Source: Mermis nigrescens (Eukaryota; Nematoda; Enoplea; Mermithida; Mermithidae). Taken from it: a stretch of 64,000 nt of DNA. Made by a program: the position numbers and the translations under genes. Positions 1-10,285 of the stretch are shown in pieces. Under the pieces are notes generated by a model, which saw nothing but the letters and a program-made list of their open reading frames with translations, did no database searches and had not been told where the DNA came from. The stretch is from assembly GCA_036768485.1 (NCBI GenBank), contig JAVLUZ010000172.1, positions 512,001 through 576,000 on the forward strand, in the 5' to 3' direction. Each line of letters begins with the position of its first letter. The first letter of the stretch is position 1.

Positions 1-237
1 AAAAAATGAAAAAAATGATGCGGATCACAATTTCCGATTTCCGAAAATCCCTAAAAAATTAGCAGTTTAAAGTGCTCCAATGATCTTCTGGCTTAATTCT
101 GCGCTTCAAACCAAATATTCGTTCCTTGACGATATTCCTTTCAGTTTCATTGCTTTTTGTCAATAATTTTTTGTACATCTAGAAAGAAGAATATCAGAAG
201 CGCCAGAAAATGTTGTCTTTCACGCACTGTTTTAATA

Positions 238-430
238 AAAATAATAATAATAATAATAATAATTATTATTATTATTAATCAATTACTACCGTAAAAAATG
301 CAATAAAAATTACATGAAAAAAGGATTTAACAAAAGATAAATGTCGAAAAAATGAAAGAAAGTTTATCAGCACAGCATAGATATGGCTGAGGCGTACAGG
401 CGGATTGCGCTCACATACGCCTCTTTAGGA
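238..430 (-). repeat. Copy of a 3'-tail repeat ending in an (AAT)n/(ATT)n microsatellite
   Basis: Read on the - strand this stretch matches 15208-15437: both hold a block mentioning GATCCGCCTGTACG-like and TTACGGTAGTAATTG-like sequence and end in TAATAA followed by ATT repeats. Here the microsatellite is itself palindromic, (AAT)n then (ATT)n at about 238-279. The layout (unique block, AATAAA-like signal, simple-repeat tail) resembles the 3' end of a retroelement, but no coding part is attached. Confidence 0.6.
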
Positions 431-1038
431 ACTCATCTAAACACAAGTTTAGAAATCAAACCATAAAACCGTTTAAAAGATCTACAATCAACAATATTTT
501 AAGGGCAAAATATTCCAAATTTTAGCCGTCCTGTTTGCATAGTCGTTTTCCCCACAGTCTAAATAAAATTAGCGGATATAAAGCTTTATATCACTTGCCG
601 ATCTGGTACCCCTTTTGGGTGCGAGTTCGAAAAAGTCTTCAAAGAAAAGTAACTGTCCCTTGATTATTCTGAAAGCAGAAGTAGGATCAAAATGAATACG
701 TTGGTTTTAATACGTTTTTTTAAATTCAGTTTTTAATTTTTTAATACGCCATGGTTTTTCATGGTTTTAAGCCCAACAGAGCAGTTTAAAACACTTATAG
801 GTTTGGCTAGCCAACAGAATTTCCATGCTGAAAACATGCCTACATACGTACATACAATTCGGTCATTTAAGTTGCAAGATATCAAATGAAAACGATTATT
901 GATATGCAGTGGAAAGTTAATAATACCTAGATGAAAATACAGCACTTGATGGCAAATATTAAACGATGTATCTTACGTGGTTCTGCACTACTGTCACACC
1001 ACCTCTTAAAAATGTTCATACACAAAATATAGCCTTAA
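431..1038. other. No feature recognised
   Basis: AT-rich sequence without exon-like open frames or a repeat that I could match elsewhere in the window. Confidence 0.4.
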
Positions 1039-1065
1039 GTTGGCACCGGCACCGGCGCCGGTGCC
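1039..1065. repeat. Short GC-rich palindrome
   Basis: TTGGCACCGGCACCGGCGCC followed by its complement forms a near-perfect palindrome centred on GGCGCC. It stands out in AT-rich surroundings. Confidence 0.55.
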
Positions 1066-1603
1066 AATTGGCGTTTGTACGCACGCTACACGCTCTTCGA
1101 GTGAGGAGCAGGGTTGTCGGGTACTTCTGTCGAAGAACCCTTAATTTTCACCTCAAACTGCCAAACCCCCCCCAACAAATGGTTGAGCGTAGGCGCAAAA
1201 CACCTCAATCGCTATAACATGCCTCCAACGACCCCAAGAAACCCCCAAAATGGAGGAAAAGGTTCGATCCAAGATCATACACATTCGTCGCAAAGAAATA
1301 ATAAAGCGGGCTGAAAATACGGAAAATTTATTTTGATTTAATCGTTATGTATAATATTATTCATAATAATCTCTCACCTTCTGAAGATTTGAGCGGAATT
1401 AATAATACTGGAAAATGTCAAATTTTCAAAAAAAGACATTTTCTAAGTGACTTTGAGACAGGGAGTTCATATTTTGAAGAATTAGTGGCGGTCAGCATTA
1501 TTGACCGAGGTACTGTTGAATTCATGTACTTAAGGATAGACGCAAAAACGGAAAAAATGGCGTTTGGCGTATTTTTCAGTTTTTAATTTGTGGCAACAGC
1601 AAT

Positions 1604-1722
1604 TTGGTGCCAGACATGGGCTAAGCCTAAGGCATAAATGGATCAAAAATTGCTCCGCTCACTCCGCTCCCGCAATTTTCGATCCATTTATCTCAGACTT
1701 AGCCCATGTGCTGGCATCAATG
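1604..1722. mobile_element. Foldback hairpin element, about 120 bp
   Basis: Two arms of roughly 50 bases, starting TTGGTGCCAGACATGGGC and ending GCCCATGTGCTGGCATCAA, are imperfect inverted repeats around a short GC-rich loop (TCCGCTCACTCCGCTCC). The arms contain CTAAGCCTAAGG, a TTAGGC-type unit. A related hairpin lies at 9952-10055, so this is a small foldback family. No open reading frame. Confidence 0.65.
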
Positions 1723-2352
1723 TGGATGCACATAACTAAGCCTAAGCCTAAGACATTGGTAACCCCGCTCAGCCACAGTCTCCCGACGCTTCGGAGACTA
1801 ATCCTAAACATTCCCAAAGGCAGAGCTTAATTTTCGCCTATCCTTAAACACATGAACTTCAACAGCCTGTAACTTGGTCAATAATGCTGTAAGGCCTGCA
1901 AAAATGGATCTAGTGAACATAAGATTACTGTAGTCTTTTTTAACCCCGGCTTGGTGCATGAAATCGCTCAACAATAGAACACCCTTACTACTGTAGCGCC
2001 CGACTTCGTAGTTGCCTAACGGCCGGTGATTGATTTCGCCGAACAGTGAAGAAATTGAAACACCCGTCATCATGCACAACTCTTTAGCGTAATGTAAAAA
2101 ATTATATTACTGCAAGACATATACATACATGCAGTCTATGTTTTAGCCTAATGTTGCTCGGTTTATAGTGTTTTTTATCACTGTAACATCTAATGCGTTT
2201 TAATTCAGTTTAAAAATGTCGCAAGTGAAATCAGCGTATTTAGATATATCAAAAAAATAGCGCGCAAGTACTATCATACGCTCATTTATAATACAGCTTA
2301 TGCGCATACTGTAGGTACCAAATGTGTGCACACACAAAAGGTGGGTGTACAC
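1723..2352. other. No gene recognised; short TTAGGC-type run
   Basis: The only structure seen is TAAGCCTAAGCCTAAG near 1737-1752. The short open frames here do not look like exons. Confidence 0.4.
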
Positions 2353-2558
2353 CACACCTAGGCATGGGGGGTTTGGGGGTATGCACCCCCCAGAAACCAA
2401 AATAACCCCTCAGAAATCAAAATATACCCCCCAGAATTCAATTTTTGAAATTTTTTTTCGTTTTTTCGCAATTTTTTGATGCCAATGGATAGTGCTTAAT
2501 GAGAAACGTCGAAAAATGGTGTTTTTATCGCCATACCACCATTTTTAAGGTCATTTTT
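2353..2558 (-). mobile_element. hM1 hAT-type MITE, truncated copy
   Basis: Begins CACACCTAGGC and matches, reversed, the 255-266 bp hM1 family (see 12938-13203), including the block around GATGCCAATGGATAGTGCTT. The other terminus (expected CCCACGTATG) is missing; sequence after 2558 is unrelated, so no target duplication can be read. Confidence 0.8.
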
Positions 2559-3240
2559 TGAGGCACTGGTTTGGTGCACGGCCATGCACTGAACCAAGCG
2601 TTCGGTGCACCGTTTTTTTCCCAGCGACTTGGTTGACATTATAGACCGAACCCAAAATTTTTTTCCACTTTTTCCAACCTTTTTCCACGTTTTTTAAGAG
2701 GTCTAAAAACGTTTAAAATAGAGCGCCTGTGTTGAAGAATCAGTGTTTTTTAAGTAGAAAATTGTACGTACATATGCAATAGCGGTGTTTGATGCACTTT
2801 TTCTATAAAACTTTCGCGCTCTACAAGAAACATCACGATCAGTATACGTTATTTATGTTAAAACTTGAATTTCCTTCCTTCAGTAAAGCATTTTAGCGAA
2901 TTCTGAAGTCTTTTTTGACAATTAAAACTATAATTTATTAAATGGCGCGAAGCGATAAAAAATTTTGAAATTTTAGCTCTCTAAATCATTTTTGCATTAC
3001 AAAAACTGTGCAGAAGATAAGAATTTTCAATCGTAGTGGAGTTCTAGGACCAGATTATCAATAAAAATGCTGCAATTGGCGCCGCGCGGCTTAAACATTA
3101 ATAACAAGTAAGAATTAAATCAACTCGGCGCGAAGCGCCAAAAATTTTTTGTAGTTTCGCCTCTCTAAAACGCATTTTTGCATTACAAAAACTAACTGAA
3201 TCCGTGCAGAAGATAAGGATTTTCAATTGTAGTAAAGTTC

Positions 3241-5217
3241 TATACAATACAATACAATACAAATATTTTATTTTCGTCGCACAAAAAAGAACACAATAAG
3301 AAAAGAAACATTAATATACAATGCAATACAATTATAAATAAACATTCGACATGAATCATCATATAAAATCACATATTCTAAAAGCAAGAAATTATTAATT
3401 AAAGTACATTTATACGAGATTAGTGCAAAAGACGAAGGTAGGCGCGCAGGCTAAATAAATTATGCACTTAGAACACGCCCCTAGCAAATACCCCGTAAGA
3501 TCAACTTTTTGCAACTTTTAACGGAGGGAAGCAACACTAGGAGATCTTACAACAGCTTCAGGGAGGGAATTCCATACGTGAATCCACCTATTGGATAAAT
3601 CATACCCACGAACATCAAGCCGAAAAGGAGTGCATTCACATTTCATTGAATTCTGAGCACGCGTGCTGTTTTCACAAAAAGTAAAAAAGTCGGCTTGCTG
3701 CAGAACGCATCTACCACTCAATATCTGATACATCATAACAGATCACTACGCAATCTGCGAATCTCCAGGCTATCCAATTCTAAGGAACTGAGTCTTTCAG
3801 CATAAGAAAGTCCCCGAAATCCAATAATTTTACGTGTAAATTTCCTTTGAACATTTTCGATCATCGAAACATGGGTCTTACGGTATGGATTCCAAACAGT
3901 GCTACAATACTCAAGAAGCGGTCTGACGTAAACAGTAAAAGCCCTAGACATATTTAGTTTATTTTTAGAAGCAAATGATTTCGATATTAGCATAGCCCTA
4001 GCATAAGCTCTACGCGTTATATCATTATGGTGGAAATTGAAATCAAGTTTACTTGATACGTAAGCACCCAATTCCTTTACAGAATTTACACTCTGTTCTA
4101 CAGTCAGGTCAGAAATTCTATAAGAATGCTTGGGATTTCCAAAACCTAGATATAACGCGTAGCATTTTTCAGTAGCAATTTTTAACTGCCAATCCTTGGA
4201 CCAGACTACGAGTTTAGCAATATCATCTTGAATTTGGGTGTGATTGCTAGATAAATTATAAAGCTTGACATCATCGGCAAAAAGGCAAACTTTGCTATTT
4301 AAGCGGTCGCTAATGTCATTTATGAATAAAACGAAAAGAATTGGGCCAAGTATACTGCCCTGAGGAACACCGCTAGTGACAGAGTTTTCGCTCGAAAACT
4401 GACCGTAAATAACAACCCTTTGAGTCCTATCGCTCAAAAAACAAGTTAGCCAACTCAATAAATCTCCAGAAAATCCAAAAGTTTCCAGTTTATAAATTAA
4501 TTTACGGTGAACTACAGTGTCGAAAGCTTTAGAAAAATCAATGTAGATAACATCAACAGTGTTTTTTCATCAATTAATTTAGTCCATTCATTTTTGCACT
4601 TTAGTAATTGCAATTCACACGATTTACCCTTTTGGAAACCAAACTGACCGGAGATCAAATTATTCTCACATAAATGTGCTTGCATCGAACTGTTAATTAT
4701 CGATTCCATGATCTTACACGTAACACAACATAATGATATTGGCCTGTAATTTTTAGCATCACTCTGGTCGCCCTTTTTATACACAGGAACAACATTAGCG
4801 GTGCGCCACAGTGCAGGAATACAATGGGTTCTGAAAGATATTTCAAAAATAGTGGTTAAGGGCTGGGTAAGTACAGAAGCAAGTTTTTTCACAAAAAATG
4901 CGCAAAATCCGTCAGGGCCAATCGATAATGATGGTTTAATTTTCCGTATAGCAGAAAAAAATGACATCATCAGAAAAACGAACGTTTGATAACTTTGGCT
5001 GTGCACAAGCATTAATAAGACCAAAATTCGTTTGCGTAGGAACACCAAAGACTGAAGCAAAAAGTGTGCTAAAAACGTTTGCCTTATCTATGTCATTAGA
5101 AGCAATCACACGATCGCCATCAGTTAAGATTGGAATACTCTTTATCCACTAATACGAGAATTAACAAAATTATAAAAAAGAATTCAAATTTCCAGATTTA
5201 GTAAGTTTTTTTAGATC
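3241..5217 (-). mobile_element. CR1/Jockey-like non-LTR retrotransposon, 5'-truncated
   Basis: Read on the - strand it holds a linker region, a reverse transcriptase, a C-terminal region and a short (TTGTA)n tail at about 3243-3262. There are no long terminal repeats. The endonuclease domain is missing, as expected for 5' truncation during target-primed reverse transcription. It lies inside the satellite unit described for 2943-5312. The clade assignment (CR1 or Jockey group) rests on motifs only. Confidence 0.85.
3518..5060 (-). pseudogene. Reverse transcriptase of the non-LTR element, frameshifted
   Basis: Three consecutive frames carry one protein. Positions 4512-5060 give the RT start (GPDGFCAFF, then NYRPISLCC and FGFQKGKSC). 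Positions 3733-4458 give GVPQGSILGPILFVLFINDI and the catalytic LFADDVKLY, with FADD in place of the common YADD, then the thumb region. Positions 3518-3736 give the C-terminal part with HVWNSLPEAVVRSPS, a motif typical of CR1/Jockey-type elements. A frameshift near 4559 separates RT blocks 2 and 3 and another lies near 3735, so the copy is dead. It would have copied element RNA into DNA at the target site. Confidence 0.88.
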
Positions 5218-5437
5218 AAATTGTCAATAAAAATGCTGCAATTGATGCGGTGCGGCTTAAAGATTAATAACAAGTAAGAATTAAATCAATTTGGCGCGAA
5301 GCGCCGAAAAATTTTGGCACTGATTATTGGCCAATGTTGGCCCCAAATTTTTTGTTAAAGGCCAATATTGGCCAATAACGCGTGCATTAGGGGCCAATAT
5401 TTGCAATATTTAAAATTCTTAAAAAGCTTCACAGCCG

Positions 5438-5510
5438 TGGGTTCCGAACCCCGTACTTTCGTGTTGGTAAACTCACGCGCGCACACTGCGCCATAGCAAA
5501 ATTGTGATCA
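5438..5510 (-). ncRNA. tRNA-like pol III sequence, left arm
   Basis: On the - strand the block starting GCTATGGCGCAGTG has an A-box-like TGGCGCAGTG and a good B-box, GGTTCGGAACCC, at tRNA-like spacing. A clean cloverleaf is not evident, so a tRNA-derived SINE head is more likely than a working tRNA. Confidence 0.4.
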
Positions 5511-6387
5511 AGATTTTGAAGAATGATACTAATGCTATCTGTTATATACAGTATACACAGTTGCTATTTTTTGTTTGAAAGAGATTGCTTATCCTATCTT
5601 TTATGCCTATGTAGTTTGAATTGTATGGTAGGTATTTCTAATTGTCGTTGGTTTGCCTTACGTTTTGCAAAATCCTACATATGTACCTACATAAATACAT
5701 ATGTACATACATGTGTGCATAAATATTCTAATGCCATGTCAGTATGCGATTTCAAATAGCTAGGTAGAGGTTACCTACCTATGTAGCAGGACAATAGGTA
5801 CGTATAAAGGTACCTACGCAACTATAGTGTGTTTCATTTGATCGAGGGTTTTTTGAAAAGTTTAAAGTGGCAACAAAAGTGTTTTATACTAATGCGACAG
5901 CAAATAGGTATATTCTACAGAATATCGAGTTGCATTATGATCTTTGATACTGCTAAGAGGCAAGACTGCATCATATAGGTATGTACTTATAGGTCACTTT
6001 TGTAGCCTGGTTTATGTGGGCTAAATTCAGCAGAAAAGCTTTCCAATAAATGAAGCAGACTATACTTAATTCTGGTCATACAGATTCGGCGTGTGATATC
6101 TTACACTTTACGGTAGGTTGAAATTCTCTTGAACATTTACTTGAATGTAAATAGTATTTTTCCAGCAGGTTCTAATTTTTCTACAAATTATGTTTATCAT
6201 TATTTACTGTATTTTTATTACATAATGTGTGTTCTTCACTTGCTTCTCTCTTTCTCTCCTCTAGTCTTCCATTCCAATCCAAGAAAGATAGGATAAGCAA
6301 TCTCTTTCAAACAAAAACTAGCAACTGCGTATACTGTATACAACAGATAGCATTAGTATCATTCTTCAAAATCTTGATCACAATTTT

Positions 6388-6459
6388 GCTATGGCGCAGT
6401 GTGCGCGCGTGAGTTTACCAATGCGAAAGTACGGGGTTCGAAACGCATGGATGTGAAGC
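6388..6459 (+). ncRNA. tRNA-like pol III sequence, right arm
   Basis: Partner of the left-arm sequence in opposite orientation. It keeps TGGCGCAGTG and has B-box GGTTCGAAACG, which departs from GGTTCGANNCC at the end. Probably a SINE head or tRNA fossil. Confidence 0.38.
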
Positions 6460-6657
6460 TTTTTAAAAATTTTAAATCTTGCAAATATTGGCCCCTAATG
6501 CACGCGTTATTGGTTAATATTGGCCTTTAACGAAAAATTCGGGGCCAACATTGGCCAATAATCAGTGCCGTCCATGATACTAAGCCTAAGCCTAATATGC
6601 AGGTAAACCAATGCAAAACATTACAAATACCTTGCGTTCTTTATTGAAATGAACCAG

Positions 6658-6725
6658 CGTTAGTCGATTGGTTAAGGTTCTGGGCTTTGAAGCAAGAGGT
6701 TTACGTTTCGAATCCGACTGCCAGC
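6658..6725 (+). ncRNA. Second tRNA-like sequence (possible SINE head)
   Basis: TAGTCGATTGGTTAAGG resembles a tRNA A-box and D-arm, and TTTCGAATCC resembles a B-box 30-odd bases downstream. The implied anticodon stem has mismatches, so I read it as a tRNA-derived SINE or pseudogene, not a functional tRNA. Confidence 0.35.
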
Positions 6726-7331
6726 AACTTCCTCTCGTTTACTCAGATGCTACCGACTGCACACATACACCCTTATAATATGACTATGTTAATACATATG
6801 TGAACCAGGTACACGAATGCCCACATTTTTACATACTACCAGTGTGTGACCTGCGACCCGCATGCAGTCCTAAACAGTCTTTTTTTGTACAAGGTCATAG
6901 GACCAAGAAGTCTTTGTACATTTGGTACATGCAAATTTTTGTGTACTATAATGGATGATCGGTACTTGTTCACTTTAATCCCTATCGAATTTTTTCTATC
7001 TTTTTTAAATTAGAAGTATATACAGGGTGAATTTTTTCCATCTTTTTTTAACACTAGGGTTCTCACACTAGTTTTCCCGAGACAGAAAATAACTTTCAGG
7101 TGACAGGTTTTGACCCTCCGACTAGTGATCGACCGGGGCGACTTTTTTGGCCGGGGCCGGGGCGGTCGGGGCTGGCACCCCGGCCCGGCCGGGGCTGGCC
7201 GGGGTCAGACAAGGAAAATATTATTGCATGACACATACTTGGGGTGGGGGGCATAGGAAAGAAATAATGAGCGATTGCTCCATTCAGTAGTAAATGGCTT
7301 TTCATATCAAGTTTTATTACTATTTATGTCA

Positions 7332-7440
7332 CAAGAAACAAATTTAGTCTAGTGTTTCATTGTCTGAATCATCAATAAGGTCTATGTCGCTGCTATTAGC
7401 ACACTCTGTATCATTCGAATCTTAGCTACGGCTACTGCTG
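7332..7440 (-). pseudogene. Possible C-terminal remnant of the hAT transposase
   Basis: On the - strand the frame reads a serine run, one stop, then DSNDTECANSSDIDLIDDSD and a stop. A serine-rich acidic tail just inside the 3' end of a hAT element fits a transposase C-terminus, but no catalytic domain or hAT dimerisation motif survives, so the call rests on position and composition. Confidence 0.35.
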
Positions 7441-7487
7441 CTGTAGCAATTGGATGCAATAGGTATTGGATGTAATAAATGAGACAT

Positions 7488-8905
7488 CACACATTCCCAT
7501 ATGGGGGAGGGGTATTACCCCTCAGGGTCCAAGACACAAGTCACTGTCAGACGATTTTTGGTGAAAACCTTTTGAATTTTTTGAACTTAATTTTTTAGTA
7601 TGGCAAAAGTGTACCTAACTATTAGAATTTCACGAAGTGATACATTATTTTATTATGTGAGCTAGAGTAAATAGATAAACTATCACTATAAAACATGCAT
7701 GTAATCGCTTAAAATTTTATGAGGTTCCCTCAGTATACCTACATGTAACGGCTGGAAATCTAGGGTAGGGGTCCCGCGCCATTTTTAGAAGGAGGGGGTT
7801 AGCGACTAGATCAAAAATGGTAAAAACACATAAAAATAGCCAAAAAAGCACAGGCTTTCGCCAAAAAATGGGGGAGGGTGGTTAAATATTTTCTGACTTT
7901 CAAGGAAGTTCGGGGCTTCAAAGTGGAGATGGGGGATGGCCCAAATCCTCTGTCACATGTATATTCCTCGGCTATTTTCAGGGGAAGGGGGTAAGCGGCT
8001 CCATTTTTGCAGCCACTTACCCCCCCTTTGAAAATCTTTAAAATGGTAGAATTTTCAATAAGGAATTCTACACCTTTTTACAGTTTTTGTTCTTCAAAAA
8101 TCTTTGTACATGTACAAAGACGGTCCTGAAACGTCTATGTACATCAGCAAAAATCTTCCCCGAATACAAAAAGACCGTGCTTCTAAATGTGATAATTCGG
8201 CCTGAATTTAGTTGATAGTTCGGCGCGAAGTGCCGAAATTTTTATGAGCTTCTGATGGAATTCACACATAAAACTCGACTGAGAAAGCTAAAACAACTTG
8301 TACTACAAAAATGAGAAATATTACAAAAATTGTAATATGCGAATTAAATCTTGTAATAAGCAACACTGCGCTTAGAATGGAAAAATGGAAAAATGTCAAA
8401 TATTCAGGAACCCAAAAATTAGCCAAATACACTACTAAAGGTCGAAAAACTATGTTCTACTACCACACTGAAATCGTTACTGTACCATATTAAAGTATAC
8501 AAAAATTTGCATGTACAAAAGAGTGTTTTTTGTATTCGCCAAAGATTTTTCCCGATGTACAAAGACCAGGACTATCTTTGTACATGTACAAAGATTTTTG
8601 AGAAGATCAAAACTGTAAAAAGGTATAAAATTCCAAAAATTTTTCGGCATTTCCCTCCGATATGAAAGATTGTCTGTCCTATACATCTTTTAAATGGCAA
8701 AATTTAAATTTAGAATGCAGAAATGTCAAATTTTTAGGCGCTTCGCGCCGTTTTGAGACAATTTTAGTAATTCTTGGCGTTAGAAACTCAGAAATTAGCT
8801 AAGATATACAATTAAAAGTCAAAAGACCCTGTTTTGCCACTAATTTTCTGGTCCTCCAATTTGGGATTTCACCCCTCCCTCAACTCTGGACCCTAGGAAA
8901 CTATT
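7488..8905. mobile_element. hM5 element inserted in the hAT element
   Basis: Starts CACACATTCCCATA and ends GGAAACTATT. TGAGACAT is repeated exactly at 7480-7487 and 8906-8913. The termini match the 453-bp hM5 copy at 14679-15131, which is much shorter, so this 1418-bp copy carries extra material. Part of that is hM4-like sequence with TTTGTACATGTACAAAG at about 8098-8115 and 8575-8592. Confidence 0.85.
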
Positions 8906-9564
8906 TGAGACATATTTAGTTTATCGGATCGGACGCAATTCTGCAGCGTAGTTTATATTCGCCTATAATTAACCTCGGTCCTAATAACTATTACACAGGA
9001 AACGCGTTTTAAAGCACACGGTTCCCATTCAAATGAATGTAAAAGTGTTTTTTGTAGAAATAGTTTGTTAAAAACGTACAATTTCTAACTAGAAATAGAA
9101 CGTATTTGTCAACTCTGAATCTTTTAGCCATAGCTATGAATGAATGAGTTAAAAGTAGCATTTAGTTTAAATAAGTTAAGTGGAGGAATCGAAAATATGC
9201 AGATTTTCCTGAACATTCATTCATTAAAAGCTCATTTATACACAGTAGAAAACTTATGACAAGGACTAAGTAAGTATACATATGGTCTAATCAGTACAGT
9301 TCTCAAAATTAACACTTGCTCATTGATAAATAAGTGCCAGTATCACAGCCTGTACAAAATACGAATTACACTAAATTTTTCCCAGGCCCCGGCCATTTTT
9401 TGACCTTGCCCCGGCCGGGGCCGGGGATGCTGAAAATGGCCGGGGATTGCCGGGGCCGGGGCCCCGGTCGATCACTACCTCCGACCTACCGCTCTACAGC
9501 GCAAGATGTTACCAATTGGCTAAGCCACCTTCTCGTAAGAAATAAAAACGAAGTAATGAGGGAA

Positions 9565-9660
9565 TGGTACTTAGCATCTATACATCGACCTAAGCATCTA
9601 TACATCGACCTAAGCATCTATACATCGACATAAGCATCTATACATTGACCTAAGCGGGAG
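9565..9660. repeat. 20-bp tandem repeat
   Basis: About four and a half units of CCTAAGCATCTATACATCGA, with one changed unit (ATCGACAT) and one ATTGACC variant. Confidence 0.8.
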
Positions 9661-9951
9661 CGACCTCGACCTAAGCAGCTTAAAACACCTTTTCAGATAT
9701 ACTAAGCCTAAGCCTAAGTATATTGAAAGCAAAAACTTACATTTTCCCATATCTTATCAAGTAAATTATTGCAAAAGTTGATTATGAATCTGAAAAGAAT
9801 GAAAAAAATATAAAAAAATAAAAAATAAAAAAATCTGAAGAAAATCAAGGATTATATCATATGATAGATATATCATACTGCTGTAATGCTGTATATACCA
9901 TAATGTTAAAAAAGAAAGAAAAAATTCGATAGGGATTAAAGTGAACAAGTG

Positions 9952-10055
9952 CCGGATGATCTAAGTCTGAGTCAAAAGATGCAAAAATTGCAGAGCGAGC
10001 GAAGCGAAGCGAGCGGAGCAATATTTGACCCATCTTTGGCTTAGGCTTAGATCAT
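9952..10055. mobile_element. Foldback hairpin element related to 1604-1722
   Basis: GATGATCTAAGTCTGAG at the left and GGCTTAGGCTTAGATCATC at the right pair over about 40 bases around a GAGCGAAGCG-rich loop. The same CTAAG/TTAGGC arm sequence occurs in the hairpin at 1604-1722. Confidence 0.6.
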
Positions 10056-10285
10056 CTCTGGCACCAATCTGAAGCCTCAAACGATCTGAATTCTCAAGCA
10101 AACCCTGTTTTTAGCGTGTTTGAAGCTGAAATCATTAACTGGGATGTTGAAAAATTTCAGAAAAACGTTAAAAATTTTTTAAAGTTTTAAAATTTTTAAG
10201 CAGCTTTCCGCGCCTTTCTTCATCATCCAAATTAAGGATTACAACTTGAACACAGTAAAAATGGGGATTTTGACAAAAATGAAAA

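Larger units (their letters stand above)
2943..5312. repeat. Satellite of about 181-bp units, interrupted by a retrotransposon
   Basis: Unit 1 runs from about 2943 to 3124. Unit 2 starts at 3125 with GGCGCGAAGCGCC, is interrupted after 3240, and resumes at about 5218 with GTCAATAAAAATGCTGCAAT. A third unit starts at 5292. The uninterrupted unit 1 shows what the site looked like before the insertion. Confidence 0.7.
5316..6569. mobile_element. Inverted-repeat element with about 300-bp arms
   Basis: Left arm about 5316-5604 and right arm about 6280-6569 are reverse complements, ending GGCACTGATTATTGGCC and GGCCAATAATCAGTGCC. The 675-bp spacer has no convincing coding frame. I found no flanking direct repeat. 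Each arm contains a tRNA-like sequence (separate entries). It could be a foldback transposon or an inverted duplication of a SINE-bearing element. Confidence 0.65.
7123..9477 (-). mobile_element. hAT transposon with perfect 8-bp target duplication
   Basis: Terminal inverted repeat TAGTGATCGACCGGGGC at 7123 and GCCCCGGTCGATCACTA ending at 9477 are exact complements. CCTCCGAC flanks both sides (7115-7122 and 9478-9485). The 8-bp duplication and TAGTG-type ends are hAT hallmarks. GC-rich sub-terminal GGCCGGGG arrays follow each end. Most of the inside is a younger insertion (7488-8905). A fragment that may be the end of the transposase gene lies at 7332-7440. Confidence 0.9.
6946..9960. mobile_element. 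Outer inverted-repeat element enclosing nested hAT insertions
   Basis: GATGATCGGTACTTGTTCAC at about 6951 and GTGAACAAGTGCCGGATGATC-like sequence at about 9938-9958 are the ends of 45-bp inverted repeats that also share CCCTATCGAATTTTTTCT. The interior is filled by the hAT element 7123-9477 and by a 20-bp tandem repeat. No flanking duplication was found. Confidence 0.6.

Noticed and set aside
733..2400. Small open frames on both strands
   Set aside because: No domain, no exon-type borders and no codon pattern; typical of chance frames in AT-rich DNA.
6658..6725. Functional tRNA gene
   Set aside because: A- and B-box-like sequences are present, but the anticodon and T stems are mismatched. 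Kept only as a tRNA-like feature.
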